Below, one piece after another: positions 27,080 to 38,170 of a stretch of DNA of 64,000 bases; positions within the stretch are counted from its first letter, which is position 1, and the number at the start of each line of letters is the position of its first letter. The position numbers and the translations under genes were made by a program. The DNA is from Stanieria sp. NIES-3757 (GTDB lineage: Bacteria; Cyanobacteriota; Cyanobacteriia; Cyanobacteriales; Xenococcaceae): positions 4,889,640-4,953,639 of the forward strand of contig AP017375.1 of NCBI GenBank assembly GCA_002355455.1. Direction: 5' to 3'. The notes beneath the pieces are model-generated. The model saw only the letters and a list, made by a program, of their open reading frames with translations. It was not told the origin of the DNA and did no database searches.

Positions 27080-29281
27080 TTACTGACTGACTCCCTGAAT
27101 TACTGGACTAACAAAAGGTCTAGTATCACCACGCCAATTAAAACCATTGATGCGAAAATTAATTGAACCAATTTCTAAAACAGGATTGTAACGAAGAGTG
27201 ATGTTGTGGGTACGGCGACTGTACTCTAAAACATAGTCAGTGCTGATTTCTTCATTATCGTCAAGATTCAAAGAAGTCTGGACTCCTACTCGAATTGGGC
27301 CGTATATTTGCTGGGTAATTCCTAAAGACAAAGTTTTTTCGTCAACATAGCGGTCGAACAAAAACGGAGAGCGATCGCCACGAATTCCTTGAGAATAGGT
27401 CAGACTAAATCCTGTATAGTCCAAGTAGGAACGGGAAAAATGACCGAGTTGTCCCTCGATGCCGATGTTAGCTTGTAAAGATGGCTGATTGTCACCGTTG
27501 CTATAAAAACTACTGACTCCAGAAATTCCTGTGTTGAGTTGGAGAAAAGGAACTACCGGAATAGGAGTGAAACGTAAACCTTGGTTTGGAGTTGGTGCTA
27601 AAGCTTTCCCTTGCCATAAGAGAAACCCTTTATTAAGAGAGGCTGCGGTTTGATAACGAGTGAGATTGATGCGATCGTTATCTCGATTGGGTTCGAGTAA
27701 ATCTTCTCGATCTGTATCGGCATTAATATTCTGAATCGATCCTTGATAAATAAGATTAATACCTGTTTTTCCTAAAGCAATATTGGGTGAGGTGATAATT
27801 CCGCCAATACTACTGTAAACAGTTTGGAAACCAAGAGAGCCATTAAAAAGGCGATCGCGAAAATTATACTGTAAGCTGAAGGTATGAGGATTAGCTAAAT
27901 TACCTAATTGTTGGTTAAGAGCTACTCTAGTTCTTAATTCATCTTCCACATCATCGGGATCTAAACTGTTAAGACTGAGTCTAGCTTGTAAACTGGTACG
28001 GGGAGAAAAGGTGTTGGTAAACTGAGTTTGTAGTCCTAAGCTTGAAGGATTAAAAATTCCTCCGTCATCTTCATCACTAAAATCAAAAGCAGTGGGAAAG
28101 AGAGCTTTTTGTAGGAAATATTGTGGAGTAATCTCCCAATTGGTTTTTTCTGTCTCAATTAGTTTAAAACTACGTTCGAGATATAAACCTCCCCTTTCTT
28201 CACCGTCAAATCCAAAGTTGACAATTCCTGGTTGACGGGGACGACTATCTATAACAAACCGATTGGTTAATAAAGGGACAGTAAAACTATCATCAATGAC
28301 TATCCGAGATTTTTCGGTAGTCAAAACGCTAACTTGAGGCGCAGTTTGGGTAAAATTAGCAGTTTTGGCTCTTAATTCCAACTCTGGAGGCGAAAAAGGA
28401 TCGTTGGTGAGACGAAAATCGGTTGCAGTAAAGTCATTGTTTTGAAACTCCATTTTGGCTGCTTCAAATCGCAGTCGATTAATTTCTCCTCCACTCGTTT
28501 GCTCGTTATTACCACTAATGATGCGATAGTCTCTGTTACTTCCTACAGAAATGCCAATCGATTCTGCTGCACTGACATCAGTTAAAGGTTGAGTGATGGT
28601 CAGGCGATCGCTTAAGGTAGTTTGAGGAACGATCCTACTTTCTGGGAGTCTGGCAGATAAATCGCGGTTGAGAGTAGCTTGATCTACTTCTCCTTGGGCA
28701 TTAATAACTACCCCTCGATCTTGAACTAAATAATATTCAAATTTTTCTCCTCGCAATACTTGTTGTCCTCTTGTCAGAACAACATTTCCTTGAGCTACAG
28801 CAATCCGATCTGCTAAATTAACTTGGAGGCGATCCGCAGTAAGAACAGCTTGAGCAAAGTTCATCACCACCTTACCTTCAGCCGTAACTACTTGTTGTTG
28901 ATTATTATACTCTTGGCGATCGGCAATGACTTCAATGACATCAACTTGTTCTACAGGAGTCGGTGTAGTTGGTTCAGTAGAATTAGGGTTATTGTCAGGA
29001 ATAGTAAATTCTCTGATTTCGCCGTTGCGTTCTTGAGTTATTAAATAACTAGTAGGCAAACAAAACTCTTTTTGACAATTAGGGGAAAACCTGAGTCTGT
29101 TCCTTCCCTGAAACTGATTGTGATTTAACTGAGTTATTACAGTTCGATTACGATCTTGATTGTTAATCTTCCCCTGGTAGGTTTTAGGTACTTTGTGGAG
29201 AATGGGTGTAAGTTGAGTCTGGGTTTCAACTACTGGTTGTGCAACCGCTAAATAATTCAGGGAGATTAACAATGAAATCAT
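27080..29281 (-). CDS. lptD: LptD-type outer-membrane assembly protein (DUF3769)
   Basis: A roughly 733-residue outer-membrane protein. The first about 16 residues are hydrophobic and may act as an export signal. An OstA-like domain lies around 105-205 (VEQVDVIEVIADRQEYNNQ, VTAEGKVVMNFAQAVLTADRL, VAQGNVVLTRGQQVL), followed by about 500 residues with the alternating pattern of a beta-barrel. This is the DUF3769 architecture of cyanobacterial LptD homologues, which insert lipopolysaccharide into the outer membrane. ATG at 29281 is chosen; TTG at 29290 is the only other start before an upstream stop. Confidence 0.82.
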   Translation of the reverse strand: MISLLISLNYLAVAQPVVETQTQLTPILHKVPKTYQGKINNQDRNRTVITQLNHNQFQGRNRLRFSPNCQKEFCLPTSYLITQERNGEIREFTIPDNNPNSTEPTTPTPVEQVDVIEVIADRQEYNNQQQVVTAEGKVVMNFAQAVLTADRLQVNLADRIAVAQGNVVLTRGQQVLRGEKFEYYLVQDRGVVINAQGEVDQATLNRDLSARLPESRIVPQTTLSDRLTITQPLTDVSAAESIGISVGSNRDYRIISGNNEQTSGGEINRLRFEAAKMEFQNNDFTATDFRLTNDPFSPPELELRAKTANFTQTAPQVSVLTTEKSRIVIDDSFTVPLLTNRFVIDSRPRQPGIVNFGFDGEERGGLYLERSFKLIETEKTNWEITPQYFLQKALFPTAFDFSDEDDGGIFNPSSLGLQTQFTNTFSPRTSLQARLSLNSLDPDDVEDELRTRVALNQQLGNLANPHTFSLQYNFRDRLFNGSLGFQTVYSSIGGIITSPNIALGKTGINLIYQGSIQNINADTDREDLLEPNRDNDRINLTRYQTAASLNKGFLLWQGKALAPTPNQGLRFTPIPVVPFLQLNTGISGVSSFYSNGDNQPSLQANIGIEGQLGHFSRSYLDYTGFSLTYSQGIRGDRSPFLFDRYVDEKTLSLGITQQIYGPIRVGVQTSLNLDDNEEISTDYVLEYSRRTHNITLRYNPVLEIGSINFRINGFNWRGDTRPFVSPVIQGVSQ

Positions 29282-29451
29282 CTGTTCCAATAACGCTGGT
29301 AGTTAGCAATTTTAATCTTTATTTCCATGAATGCAAGTAAAATTTTAAGTTTTCAAAAATTTAGTTTGAATCAAAAGTAGTTTTTTCTTAAACAATACAA
29401 ATTTAAAAAGAGAAAAAGACACAAAAATTTTGGCTCCGCGAACTGTGGTTA

Positions 29452-29473
29452 GGGACAATTCGCGAATTGTCCC
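29452..29473. repeat. 22-bp perfect palindrome upstream of the hypothetical gene
   Basis: GGGACAATTCG is followed by its exact reverse complement, and weaker pairing (GTGGTTA against CAACTAC) extends outward. It sits in the 311-base spacer between the divergent lptD and dynamin-like genes. The GGGACAATTCGCG core recalls dispersed cyanobacterial palindromes. The remaining spacer is A/T tracts only. Confidence 0.7.
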
Positions 29474-29601
29474 AACTACTCTAAGTTAAAAGTAACAAGA
29501 TTAACTTGATTTAATTTAACGAACGGTGTTTTAGATAGAAATTATTTTTTTTTATTATTAAAATTTTATAAATTGCTTTTATTTTATCGAAAATATTTAC
29601 A

Positions 29602-31227
29602 ATGACTCCAAGCTTAAATAAATTAATTGAAAAGCTCAAAACCATTGCAAGTTATCTTAATAGCCAATTAAAGTATTATCCCGATTATCAACAATTAATA
29701 ATAAGAGTAACCGAGATACTTGAGCAGTGTAATCACAAAAAAATCACAATTAAATTAGCTAGTTATTCAATTGATTTCTCAGAAAAAATTAAAAATTTTA
29801 ATCTTAAAAGATATAGTTTAGTTGATTATTTGAATTTTGAGATTGTTGATTTAAACCAAGAGATTGAGCAAATTTTTGAGCGTTGCGATTTACTATGTTT
29901 GATTTATAATTCTCAATTACCAATTTCTAGTTTAGAAAAACAATTAATTGAACAAGCCGATTTAAGACAAATTAAACAAGCCTTACTAATACTTGACTAC
30001 AGTTTAATTAACGATAATTTCATAAATCAAACTAATCTCGATTATGTAAAAAAATGTCTCAAAAATAATCATAAACAAGCAATTAATCAGTTTTTGATTA
30101 GACTAAATGCTAATTATGATTTGAAATTGACTGAAGAATTAAATCCATACTATCAGTTGATTGATAAATTAGTCGAAATCGAACTTGACCATTATATCGA
30201 TCATGCTTTTCAGGCACTAAAAATTGATTTATTTCAGTATTTTAAACAAGAGAAAAAAAGCTATTGGCAAAAAATTAATTCTCAAAAAGCGAATTTTTTA
30301 CAAGGAGAAAATTCTGAAAATTTTAAGCAAAGGCTTAATCAAACCATTCAAAAACTCAACAAGGAACAACAGCAAATATTTAAAGTTTTAAAACAAAATA
30401 TTAATCAGTACAAACTAAATTTACTTAATCCTTTTATCTACGATAGTTTAATGTATCAAGTTCAACAAGCAATTGAAAAATCTGAAATATTAGAAAGTAA
30501 AGAAAATAACAAAACCTATTTATATTTAATAATCAAAGAAAAACAATATTCTCAAAAACTTTCTACTTATATAATCAGTCTCTGTCAACAAGTTCTCAGT
30601 CACTGGTTTGAGCAAGAATGGGACAAACTTAATTCTCTTAATAATGAAAGTAATTTATATCAATTTTTAAAACAAACAGAACCAGAATTAAAATCGATCA
30701 ACTCTCTCACTCCAAAAATAACTAATTGCCAATTGTTAAGTAAACCTTCTTTTGAAATAAATGATTTTATTGCTATATCAATATTAGAAGAAACTAGTAA
30801 AACTCTGCTGGATTATCATTACAGTCAAAGTACTTGGTTCCGACTTACTGTAGCTCTAATAATCGGTTTAATAATTTTTCTAGTTACTAGTAAATTATTT
30901 GGCTTTATAATTATAGTTTTTCAATTGATCAATTTATTTACTGCTCAAAATGCCAAAACAATTCGGATTAAACAACAAACCAAGGAATTAAAAAGAATAG
31001 TTGATGGTAAATATCAATCTTTAGTTCGACTTTTATGCGATCGCGCTGGGCAAATTTTGATTACAACTTTAGAAGAAGCTAGCCAACAATATCAAATTGA
31101 ATTAGATGCGATCGCGTCAAAAGCTGACGAACAATTGAATGAAGTAAAACAAAAGATTAACAGTTACAAAGATATCATCAATCAACTCAAACAAGACCAA
31201 GCTGAAATTGAAAAATTACTACTTTAA
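29602..31227 (+). CDS. Putative dynamin-like protein lacking a P-loop
   Basis: A 541-residue Lys/Asn/Gln-rich, mostly helical protein. Around residues 80-135 the pattern QIFERCDLLCLIYNSQLPIS followed by SLEKQLIEQADLRQIKQALLILDYSLIND resembles the segment of bacterial dynamins that spans the G3-G4 region, yet no GxxxxGKS, DxxG or NKxD motif exists. A hydrophobic hairpin (LTVALIIGLIIFLVT and LFGFIIIVFQLINLF, about 414-448) looks like a dynamin paddle or two membrane helices. The last 90 residues form a coiled coil. It would then be a non-GTPase partner in membrane remodelling, an inference. Codons are more AT-rich than those of its neighbours. Otherwise unrecognised. Confidence 0.5.
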   Translation: MTPSLNKLIEKLKTIASYLNSQLKYYPDYQQLIIRVTEILEQCNHKKITIKLASYSIDFSEKIKNFNLKRYSLVDYLNFEIVDLNQEIEQIFERCDLLCLIYNSQLPISSLEKQLIEQADLRQIKQALLILDYSLINDNFINQTNLDYVKKCLKNNHKQAINQFLIRLNANYDLKLTEELNPYYQLIDKLVEIELDHYIDHAFQALKIDLFQYFKQEKKSYWQKINSQKANFLQGENSENFKQRLNQTIQKLNKEQQQIFKVLKQNINQYKLNLLNPFIYDSLMYQVQQAIEKSEILESKENNKTYLYLIIKEKQYSQKLSTYIISLCQQVLSHWFEQEWDKLNSLNNESNLYQFLKQTEPELKSINSLTPKITNCQLLSKPSFEINDFIAISILEETSKTLLDYHYSQSTWFRLTVALIIGLIIFLVTSKLFGFIIIVFQLINLFTAQNAKTIRIKQQTKELKRIVDGKYQSLVRLLCDRAGQILITTLEEASQQYQIELDAIASKADEQLNEVKQKINSYKDIINQLKQDQAEIEKLLL

Positions 31228-31233
31228 TTAACC

Positions 31234-31265
31234 CAAAAAAATTGGGTAGCTATGACAACTACCCA
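31234..31265 (-). terminator. Terminator of fba
   Basis: On the minus strand CTGGGTAG pairs with CTACCCA around a nine-base loop and is followed by ATTTTTTT. It lies about 50 bases beyond the aldolase stop and fits a factor-independent terminator. Confidence 0.75.
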
Positions 31266-31313
31266 GCAACTAATCAATTTTTAAGAATGATTTATTTAGT
31301 TGGTGAATTACAA

Positions 31314-32393
31314 TTAAACAGCAACGGTTTTCTTAACACCAGCAGCTAGTTCACCTTTAGCATATTTAGCTGCATAATCATCCAAAGTCATTTGTTTGAT
31401 TTTGCTAGCATTACCAGCAGTCCAGAATTGCTGATAACGGTCAGCACAAACTTGCTTCATGTACTTCATCGAAGGTTTCATGAAGTGACGAGGGTCAAAG
31501 TTGGAAGGGTCTTTAGCAGCAGCTTCACGAATTGCAGCAGTGATAGCTAAACGGTTGTCGGTGTCAATATTAACTTTGCGAACACCACTCTTAATACCTT
31601 TTTGAATTTCTTCAACTGGTACACCATAGGTTTCAGGGATTTTACCGCCGTACTCGTTAATCATATCTAACCACTCTTGAGGTACGGAAGAAGAACCGTG
31701 CATCACTAAGTGAGTATTGGGTAAACGGCTGTGAATTTCTTCAATACGGCTGATTGCTAAAATTTCACCAGTAGGTTTACGAGTAAACTTGTAAGCACCG
31801 TGGCTAGTACCAATTGCAACTGCAAGAGCGTCTACTTGAGTACGTTCTACGAATTCTACAGCTTCGTCAGGATCTGTTAAAAGTTGGTCTTTGCTGAGTG
31901 TACCTTCAAAGCCGTGACCATCTTCTGCTTCCCCTTGACCAGTTTCTAGAGAACCTAAACAACCTAGTTCTCCTTCAACACTAACACCGATAGAGTGAGC
32001 TACTTTTACTACTTCAGCAGTAACATTAACGTTGTAATCAAAGCTAGCAGGAGTTTTAGCATCTGCTTCTAAAGAACCATCCATCATTACGCTGGTAAAA
32101 CCATGACGCATAGCAGAGTAACAAGTAGCAGGACTGTTACCATGATCTTGGTGCATAGCAATAGGAATATGAGGATAGGTTTCTACTGCTGCTAAAATCA
32201 AGTGACGGAGGAAGTATTCACCTGCGTAGCTGCGTGCGCCTCGAGAAGCCTGTAAAATTACAGGACTGTCTGTTTCATCGGCAGCCTGCATAATCGACAA
32301 AATTTGTTCTAAATTGTTAACGTTAAATGCAGGAATACCATAATTGTTCTCAGCCGCGTGATCTAAGAGCAGCCTCATAGGGACGAGCGCCAT
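31314..32393 (-). CDS. fba: Class II fructose-1,6-bisphosphate aldolase, Calvin type
   Basis: This zinc enzyme condenses or cleaves fructose- and sedoheptulose-bisphosphate in the Calvin cycle and glycolysis. The 359-residue sequence begins [26 protein letters not shown] and has the zinc-binding [15 protein letters not shown] and [11 protein letters not shown] motifs, with [11 protein letters not shown] near the end. The Calvin-cycle subtype (CbbA) is supported by length and the long [17 protein letters not shown] insert. A strong AGGAGG lies six bases before the ATG. It has its own terminator and is monocistronic. Confidence 0.97.
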   Translation of the reverse strand: MALVPMRLLLDHAAENNYGIPAFNVNNLEQILSIMQAADETDSPVILQASRGARSYAGEYFLRHLILAAVETYPHIPIAMHQDHGNSPATCYSAMRHGFTSVMMDGSLEADAKTPASFDYNVNVTAEVVKVAHSIGVSVEGELGCLGSLETGQGEAEDGHGFEGTLSKDQLLTDPDEAVEFVERTQVDALAVAIGTSHGAYKFTRKPTGEILAISRIEEIHSRLPNTHLVMHGSSSVPQEWLDMINEYGGKIPETYGVPVEEIQKGIKSGVRKVNIDTDNRLAITAAIREAAAKDPSNFDPRHFMKPSMKYMKQVCADRYQQFWTAGNASKIKQMTLDDYAAKYAKGELAAGVKKTVAV

Positions 32394-32606
32394 AGATGTC
32401 CTCCTAATCTATTATCTTTTTTTTAGTTAGTTAGTTTTTAAGAAATTTAACTTTCTTACTTGTCAATCTTAAGATATTTTTCATACTTTGATAAAGTATT
32501 TTATTTATGATCTCTAAATATTACGGGATCAGTTATACTTATCAGTCCAATAAATTCTCACTAATTCGAGGGTATTTCGATATTGAGCCGAGCAAAATTT
32601 TTTCAA

Positions 32607-33785
32607 TTAAGTTAGAGGAGGAATGGTAAATCCTCTTAAAAGATGTTGCTCTGTTTTCAGTCCTTTTGCTTGTAATAATACGCCAAAACCACCTAAACCG
32701 CTAGGATTGATGAGTTGATGCAGTGCATCTCGACACTGAATAACTTCCAATGCGCTATAGTTACCATTAGCAAGATTTGATAAGCGATCGCCTAATCCTA
32801 AAGCCATTAAAAACATTCCTTGTTGAGTAAAACCAATTTTGGTTAATCCTAATTTGTTACCTTCAAGTTCTAGAGCAGTAAAATCAACGTGGGTAGTAAG
32901 ATCTTGATAACCAAGATTAAGATAAGGATTATTGTGTCGGCGATGTTGATAGTAACATTGCAATGTGCCTTGCTCTCTTTGGGGATGATAATATTTATGA
33001 GCAGGATAGCCGTAATCGATTGTTAATAAATAGCCTTGTTGTAATTTATTGGCTACTGTTTGCAACCAATCCAAAGCAGCTAAATTAACTTCAGTACGAT
33101 AACCTTTAGGATAATCTTGACTAGGAAAATTGAGCTTAACTAAGTGAAAATATTCTAATAATTTAGGTGTAGATAATTCTCCATACACTTCAGTAATTTG
33201 ATTTTCTAAATTAGTTAAATAAACCTCTTGTAATTTACCTTGATTAATAATTACTTGATGAACAGGAAAGGCATCAATTAATTCATTAGAAAATACACAA
33301 CCAACTAAAGAATGATCGGGAATATTCTTAAGCGATCGCCATTTAATTTTCAACTTAAATTCTTGAAGTAATTCTTGTTGTTGTTTTTTTAAGGCTGGAG
33401 ATTCTTCGATAATAATATATTCTAGAGCTTGAAAGAAATCTTGCTCATTATTTTGCAAATAACTTAGAATATCCAGAGCTAAATTTCCATTACCTGCGCC
33501 TACTTCTACTAAAAAAAAAGAAGCAGGATAACCTATTTTTTTCCACATTTCCACAAATTGAATGGCTAGCAATTCACCAAAATCTTTACCCAAAGAGGAA
33601 GCAGTAAAAAAATCTCCTTTAGACCCGATTTCTACAACTCCAGAACTATAATAACCATACTGGGGATGATATAAAACTACATCCATAAATTCAGCAAAAG
33701 TTATTTTTTGTTGAGGCGAAGCAGTAATGCGATCAAAAATTATATTTTGTAGAGCATAAGAATTAGGATAAGCTTGATTATTCAT
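32607..33785 (-). CDS. SAM-dependent methyltransferase, MidA/NDUFAF7 family
   Basis: A 392-residue member of the MidA (DUF185) family. It has the N-terminal ITFAEFMDVVLYHPQYGYY, the substrate-region FTASSLGKDFGELLAIQF, the cofactor motif FFLVEVGAGNGNLALDIL and VFSNELIDAFPVHQ, then LLTIDYGYPAHKYY. The mitochondrial relative NDUFAF7 methylates an arginine of a complex I subunit, so a role in NDH-1 assembly is possible but unproven in cyanobacteria. It is divergent from fmt with a 237-base spacer and its 3' end faces the fba promoter region. Confidence 0.88.
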   Translation of the reverse strand: MNNQAYPNSYALQNIIFDRITASPQQKITFAEFMDVVLYHPQYGYYSSGVVEIGSKGDFFTASSLGKDFGELLAIQFVEMWKKIGYPASFFLVEVGAGNGNLALDILSYLQNNEQDFFQALEYIIIEESPALKKQQQELLQEFKLKIKWRSLKNIPDHSLVGCVFSNELIDAFPVHQVIINQGKLQEVYLTNLENQITEVYGELSTPKLLEYFHLVKLNFPSQDYPKGYRTEVNLAALDWLQTVANKLQQGYLLTIDYGYPAHKYYHPQREQGTLQCYYQHRRHNNPYLNLGYQDLTTHVDFTALELEGNKLGLTKIGFTQQGMFLMALGLGDRLSNLANGNYSALEVIQCRDALHQLINPSGLGGFGVLLQAKGLKTEQHLLRGFTIPPLT

Positions 33786-34022
33786 GTCAATTTAAATAAA
33801 AGTTATTTATTAGATTGCTTCGGTAAATTATTTGGATTGGAATTGTCCACAGATAAACCCTGATAAACGTAGATCAATTTATCGGTTGGTTGTGTTTTTT
33901 GGGCAAGTGATATTTTTATGCAGTGCAGTTATAATTCATGAATTATGTCTACTTGTTTTTTGTCTTTGTTTTGAACAAAATCGCTATATAATCAACTTTT
34001 CAATCAATCATTAATTTATAAG

Positions 34023-35018
34023 ATGAAGATAGTATTTTTTGGTACTCCTCAATTTGCCGTACCTACTCTTGAAAAATTAATTGAACACCCAAATTTTGAG
34101 GTTATTGCGATCGTTACTCAACCTGATAAAAGAAGAGGTAGAGGTAATCAAATGATGCCTTCGCCAGTAAAAAAAGTTGCTCTAGAGCATCATATCCCAG
34201 TCTGGCAATCGAAAAGAGTGAAAAAAGACCGAGAAACTCTAAGTAAATTGAGTCAATCTCAGGCTGATGTTTTTGTCGTCGTTGCCTATGGACAAATTTT
34301 ATCTACCGAAATTCTTCAGATGCCCAAATTAGGCTGTATTAATGTTCATGGTTCGATTTTACCCAAATATCGCGGTGCTGCGCCCATTCAGTGGAGTATT
34401 TACAATGGCGACCAAGAAACTGGTATTACTACCATGTTAATGAATGAGGGTATGGATACAGGAGATATGCTCCTCAAGGCTTATACTCCAATTGGTTTAT
34501 TAAATAATGCTCATCAAGTAGCTGCTAGTTTAGCTAGTCAAGGTGCAGATTTATTAATTGAAACTTTACTCAAACTGCCAGATCTTCAACCAATTCCTCA
34601 AGATGATTCTCAAGCTACTTATGCTCGTTTAATTGACAAATCTGATTATGTGATCGATTGGTCTCGTAATGCCATAGAAATTCATAATCAAGTTAGAGGT
34701 TTTTTTCCTAATTGTGTAGCTGCTTTAGGTAACAAACCCCTAAAAATTATGGCAACAGTTCCTCTCGAAATAGCTTATTTTGCTCAACTACCAGCAGAAT
34801 TTAAAACTCTAGAGCAGAAATTAACCGATTTATCATCGCTGACAGGACATCCAGGAGAGATCGTTAGTATTATCAAAAATTTTGGAGCAGTAGTGCAAAC
34901 TGGACGAGGATTATTACTACTAAAAGAAGTACAAGTTGCAGGGAAACGTCCACAGTCGGGATGGGACTTTGTCAATGGAATGCGCCTGTCAGTAGGAGAT
35001 AGGATTGATAATGGTTAA
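34023..35018 (+). CDS. fmt: Methionyl-tRNA formyltransferase
   Basis: Fmt transfers a formyl group from 10-formyl-tetrahydrofolate to initiator Met-tRNA. The 331-residue protein opens with [19 protein letters not shown], has [10 protein letters not shown], the catalytic block [21 protein letters not shown] with Asn-His, and [12 protein letters not shown] with the active Asp. The C-terminal domain (about 210-331) is complete, including VRGFFPN. Peptide deformylase (def) lies elsewhere in this window at 49 kb, not beside fmt as in many bacteria. Confidence 0.97.
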   Translation: MKIVFFGTPQFAVPTLEKLIEHPNFEVIAIVTQPDKRRGRGNQMMPSPVKKVALEHHIPVWQSKRVKKDRETLSKLSQSQADVFVVVAYGQILSTEILQMPKLGCINVHGSILPKYRGAAPIQWSIYNGDQETGITTMLMNEGMDTGDMLLKAYTPIGLLNNAHQVAASLASQGADLLIETLLKLPDLQPIPQDDSQATYARLIDKSDYVIDWSRNAIEIHNQVRGFFPNCVAALGNKPLKIMATVPLEIAYFAQLPAEFKTLEQKLTDLSSLTGHPGEIVSIIKNFGAVVQTGRGLLLLKEVQVAGKRPQSGWDFVNGMRLSVGDRIDNG

Positions 35019-35028
35019 TTAAATACTG

Positions 35029-35379
35029 CTACGTTTCATAATAGCGGCAGCCTTGACAAGGACCTTCGGGATTGACTGCACAACGTAATATTTCAGATCT
35101 CGCATTAAAACAACAATTAGCATCGCCAACTACCCAACGTCCTTCGATTAAACTTTTTTCAGTTGGTTTTCGCGATTCTTGGACATGAAGGGAAATTTTT
35201 TGCAAAGAATAACCACCAATTTTATAGTGATAATGGTGGTGGCGTTCTAAAACAGCGTAGGTTTTACCTTTCAATTCTAAATAGTTTCCTGGTTGTGGTG
35301 TCCAGTCGAGATTGATTTTTCCGAGAGATTTACGAGGATGGGTCAAAATGACCTCTGTTAGTAATGAATCTGGCTCCAT
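35029..35379 (-). CDS. DUF6464 family protein
   Basis: A 116-residue cytosolic protein conserved in cyanobacteria, reading ILTHPRKSLGKINLDWTPQPG, then TYAVLERHHHYHYKIGGY. The C-terminal third contains clustered cysteines: DANCCFNARSEILRCAVNP and GPCQGCRYYE, suggesting metal binding. The His-rich HHHYHY stretch adds to this. I recognise the pattern as DUF6464, without known function. It is convergent with fmt, 10 bases apart. Confidence 0.65.
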   Translation of the reverse strand: MEPDSLLTEVILTHPRKSLGKINLDWTPQPGNYLELKGKTYAVLERHHHYHYKIGGYSLQKISLHVQESRKPTEKSLIEGRWVVGDANCCFNARSEILRCAVNPEGPCQGCRYYET

Positions 35380-35769
35380 AATAAAAAATCCTGTTTTGCT
35401 AACTACATTATGAAAATATTAACGCGATCTTCTAGGTAGCTATAGCTACACTGCTCGCTCGTATGTTTTTCATTTTATTATTTTTACTTATCTAATCAAA
35501 ACAGAATGAAACCAAATTGCCACACGTTGAAACTTTACTGCAAGACTAATATGAGGACAAATAACTATTTACCAAGGACTTTGACCGAGCGATACAAGCT
35601 CTGGAAAGAAATTCCTCTAGATGCGTTTTTCTGCGACCTAACCTATCTAATTAGTTTATTGATGACGAACCAAAAATAAACTGTGTTCATTTTGGTTAAG
35701 GCTGTGAACATTGGTTGTACTTCAAATTAAAGTGTGAGTCCACTAGCCAAAAACGCAATTTAAAATATT
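35380..35769. other. Spacer with only a doubtful small ORF
   Basis: The stretch between the DUF6464 start and the argC stop holds one ATG frame of 42 codons on the plus strand (35551-35679) without visible similarity, membrane segment or ribosome-binding site. No RNA gene or repeat is seen. Confidence 0.4.
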
Positions 35770-36828
35770 TTAAGGATAAAAACCTAATTGAGGTAAACCA
35801 GTAGTTTCTTCCCAACTCATCATCAAATTTAAACACTGGACGGCTTGACCCGCTTGTCCTTTAATCAAATTATCAATCGCAGACATGACAATAACACGTG
35901 AAGTACGCGGATCTACCTCTATTCCGATGTAACAAACATTTGTTCCACAAGCCCATTTAGTTTGAGGATAAACTCCACTGGGTAAAATATTTACAAATGG
36001 TGATGAACGATAAAAGGCAGAAAAAATTGTAATCAAGTCTTCTCGAACTAATCCAGGATCTCGTAAAGTTGCATACACAGTAGATAAAATTCCTCGTGGC
36101 ATTGGAATTAAATGAGGCGTAAACTGAACTCTTACTTCTTGTCTGGCTAATTCACTGCAAATTTGTTCGATTTCGGGAGTATGACGATGATTAGCTACGC
36201 CGTAAGCTCCTAAAGAACTATCTGCTTCCGCTAACAACAAATTAATTTTTCCTTGACGACCACCACCAGAAGTTCCTGATTTAGCATCAATAATGGCTGT
36301 TTCAGGTGCAATTAAACCTTGCTTGAGTAAAGGAGAAAGAGCTAGTAAACTCGCAGTAGGATAACAACCAGGACAACCAATCAATTGAGATTGTTTAATT
36401 TTATCGCGATATAATTCTGGTAAACCGTAAACTGCCTTAGCTGCGATCGCGTTGTCTTGTCGTTCTGTTTTATACCAAGCCGTGTAAGTATTTAGATTGC
36501 TAAAACGATAATCTGCTGATAAATCTAATACTTTACAACCCTTTTCAATTAGGGTGGGTGTCATTTTACAAGCTAAACCATTGGGCAAACCTAAAAAGAC
36601 TACTTGACAACGAGAAGCGATTACTTCTAAATCAATAGCCTCTACATTAAGATCGACTCGATTAGTTAAATGAGGATAGAGAGAAGTATATTGTTTTCCT
36701 GCACTACTATCTCCTCCTAAATAAGTAATTTCGACTTCAGGATGTTCTAGCAATAATTTTACTAATTGAACTCCACCATAGCCAGAAGCTCCTACAATCC
36801 CTACTGATATTTTGTCTGAATGATTCAT
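35770..36828 (-). CDS. argC: N-acetyl-gamma-glutamyl-phosphate reductase
   Basis: ArgC catalyses the NADPH-dependent third step of arginine biosynthesis. The 352-residue sequence has the dinucleotide motif [18 protein letters not shown], the catalytic cysteine in [27 protein letters not shown] and [10 protein letters not shown] with the active His. The C-terminal [14 protein letters not shown] is typical. Length and motifs point to the type 1 enzyme. The gene stands alone between two AT-rich spacers. Confidence 0.97.
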   Translation of the reverse strand: MNHSDKISVGIVGASGYGGVQLVKLLLEHPEVEITYLGGDSSAGKQYTSLYPHLTNRVDLNVEAIDLEVIASRCQVVFLGLPNGLACKMTPTLIEKGCKVLDLSADYRFSNLNTYTAWYKTERQDNAIAAKAVYGLPELYRDKIKQSQLIGCPGCYPTASLLALSPLLKQGLIAPETAIIDAKSGTSGGGRQGKINLLLAEADSSLGAYGVANHRHTPEIEQICSELARQEVRVQFTPHLIPMPRGILSTVYATLRDPGLVREDLITIFSAFYRSSPFVNILPSGVYPQTKWACGTNVCYIGIEVDPRTSRVIVMSAIDNLIKGQAGQAVQCLNLMMSWEETTGLPQLGFYP

Positions 36829-37309
36829 AAGTGTTAACTTTTTGTTGATTATCCTACCAGGAAAATTTTTCTGCCTAACTTGAGTTTAAGAATTATTTAA
36901 CTTACAAAAAAAATCAAAAAATCTTGAGTTTTAAAATAAAATCAATCTTATTTTTATTATTACGTCTTGTTAAAGATAGCAATTCAATAATTATTGAAAG
37001 CCCTTTTTTTTTAATAAACTCAATTTTAATTAAACTATTATCGGCAGTTTATCTAATAAATTTTCAAATACTTTTAGCTGATTAGATTTGAAAAATAAAG
37101 ATGATTAAATTAAAATTCTAAAATTTTACTCCTTAAAACTATTACTTTATCAAGCCAAACTTCAAGAGTTAAAATATTTGACCAATAAACTCCCTGACCT
37201 TGCCATTAATAAAAACAAGTAGTTTAACTTTTAAAATTAAAAACTCCTCCCTTGACTAGATCAAGAAGGTAAAAAAAGTTTGAGATTTTAACCTTTAAAC
37301 TAAATTTAA
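36829..37309. other. AT-rich gene-free spacer between argC and map
   Basis: The 481 bases are among the most AT-rich of the window, with poly-A and poly-T runs. I see no ORF, hairpin with T-run, repeat or RNA gene. Confidence 0.5.
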
Positions 37310-38170
37310 TTAAAGCTTAGAACGATCCGTTAAAATTTCATAGCCAGTTTTAGTAACTAAGACTGTATGTTCAAACTGTGCTGACAAAGAATTATCTACG
37401 GTTACTACAGTCCAGCGATCGCGTAAGGTTTTAGTATATTTAGAACCTGCATTTAGAATTGGTTCAATCGCCAAAGTCATTCCTGCTTTCAATTTAACAT
37501 TAGGCATTTGGTTGGTACGAAAATTAAATACGGAAGGCAACTCATGAAGATTTCTTCCCACACCATGTCCTGTGTATTCTTCTACAACACTATAATGATT
37601 AGCCTTAACATAATCTTCAATTGCACCAGCAATATCTAATAAAGTATTACCTTCTTTAACTTGTTCGATGCCTTTATATAAAGACTTCTCAGCGACTTGA
37701 ATCAATTTAGCTGCTGCTTGAGAAATCTTACCAACTCCAATTGTCAGACAAGAATCTCCATGAAAACCTTGATAATAAGCACCAGTATCTACTTTTAAAA
37801 TATCTCCTGAACAAATAATTTTTTTCGGGCTTGGAATACCATGTACTACTTCGTGATTTAAACAAGCACAAATCGATGCGGGAAACCCATAATAACCTTT
37901 GAAACTAGGAGTAGCACCCATTTCCCGAATTCGTTGTTCCGCATAAGCATCTAAATCAGCCGTACTCATACCTGGTTGTACAAACTGAGATATTTCATGT
38001 AAAACTGTTGCAACAATTTTGGCGGAAGAACGCATTTTTTCAATTTCTTCTGCTGATTTAATCTCAACACTGCGACGGTTAGTTTTAAGTGCAAGAAGTC
38101 CACTAGAGTCCGCAGAAGTTTTTGATTGAGATTTTTTTAAGGAAAACAATAAATTATTAATGAGATTCAT
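37310..38170 (-). CDS. map: Type I methionine aminopeptidase
   Basis: Map removes the N-terminal methionine from nascent proteins after deformylation. The 286-residue enzyme has [20 protein letters not shown], metal ligands in [29 protein letters not shown] and MTLAIEPIL, and a final glutamate in QFEHTVLVT. The first about 35 residues (Lys/Ser-rich, [13 protein letters not shown]) extend beyond the bacterial core and are not needed for catalysis. Cyanobacteria carry several map paralogues; this is one of them. It is divergent from acpP. Confidence 0.95.
   Translation of the reverse strand: MNLINNLLFSLKKSQSKTSADSSGLLALKTNRRSVEIKSAEEIEKMRSSAKIVATVLHEISQFVQPGMSTADLDAYAEQRIREMGATPSFKGYYGFPASICACLNHEVVHGIPSPKKIICSGDILKVDTGAYYQGFHGDSCLTIGVGKISQAAAKLIQVAEKSLYKGIEQVKEGNTLLDIAGAIEDYVKANHYSVVEEYTGHGVGRNLHELPSVFNFRTNQMPNVKLKAGMTLAIEPILNAGSKYTKTLRDRWTVVTVDNSLSAQFEHTVLVTKTGYEILTDRSKL

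Noticed and set aside
33832-34014. 60-codon frame upstream of fmt
   Set aside because: Hydrophobic and Cys-rich by chance in AT-rich leader DNA; no ribosome-binding site or known match.
35551-35679. ATG frame of 42 codons on the plus strand between DUF6464 and argC
   Set aside because: No Shine-Dalgarno, membrane segment or recognisable motif; a frame of this length is expected by chance.
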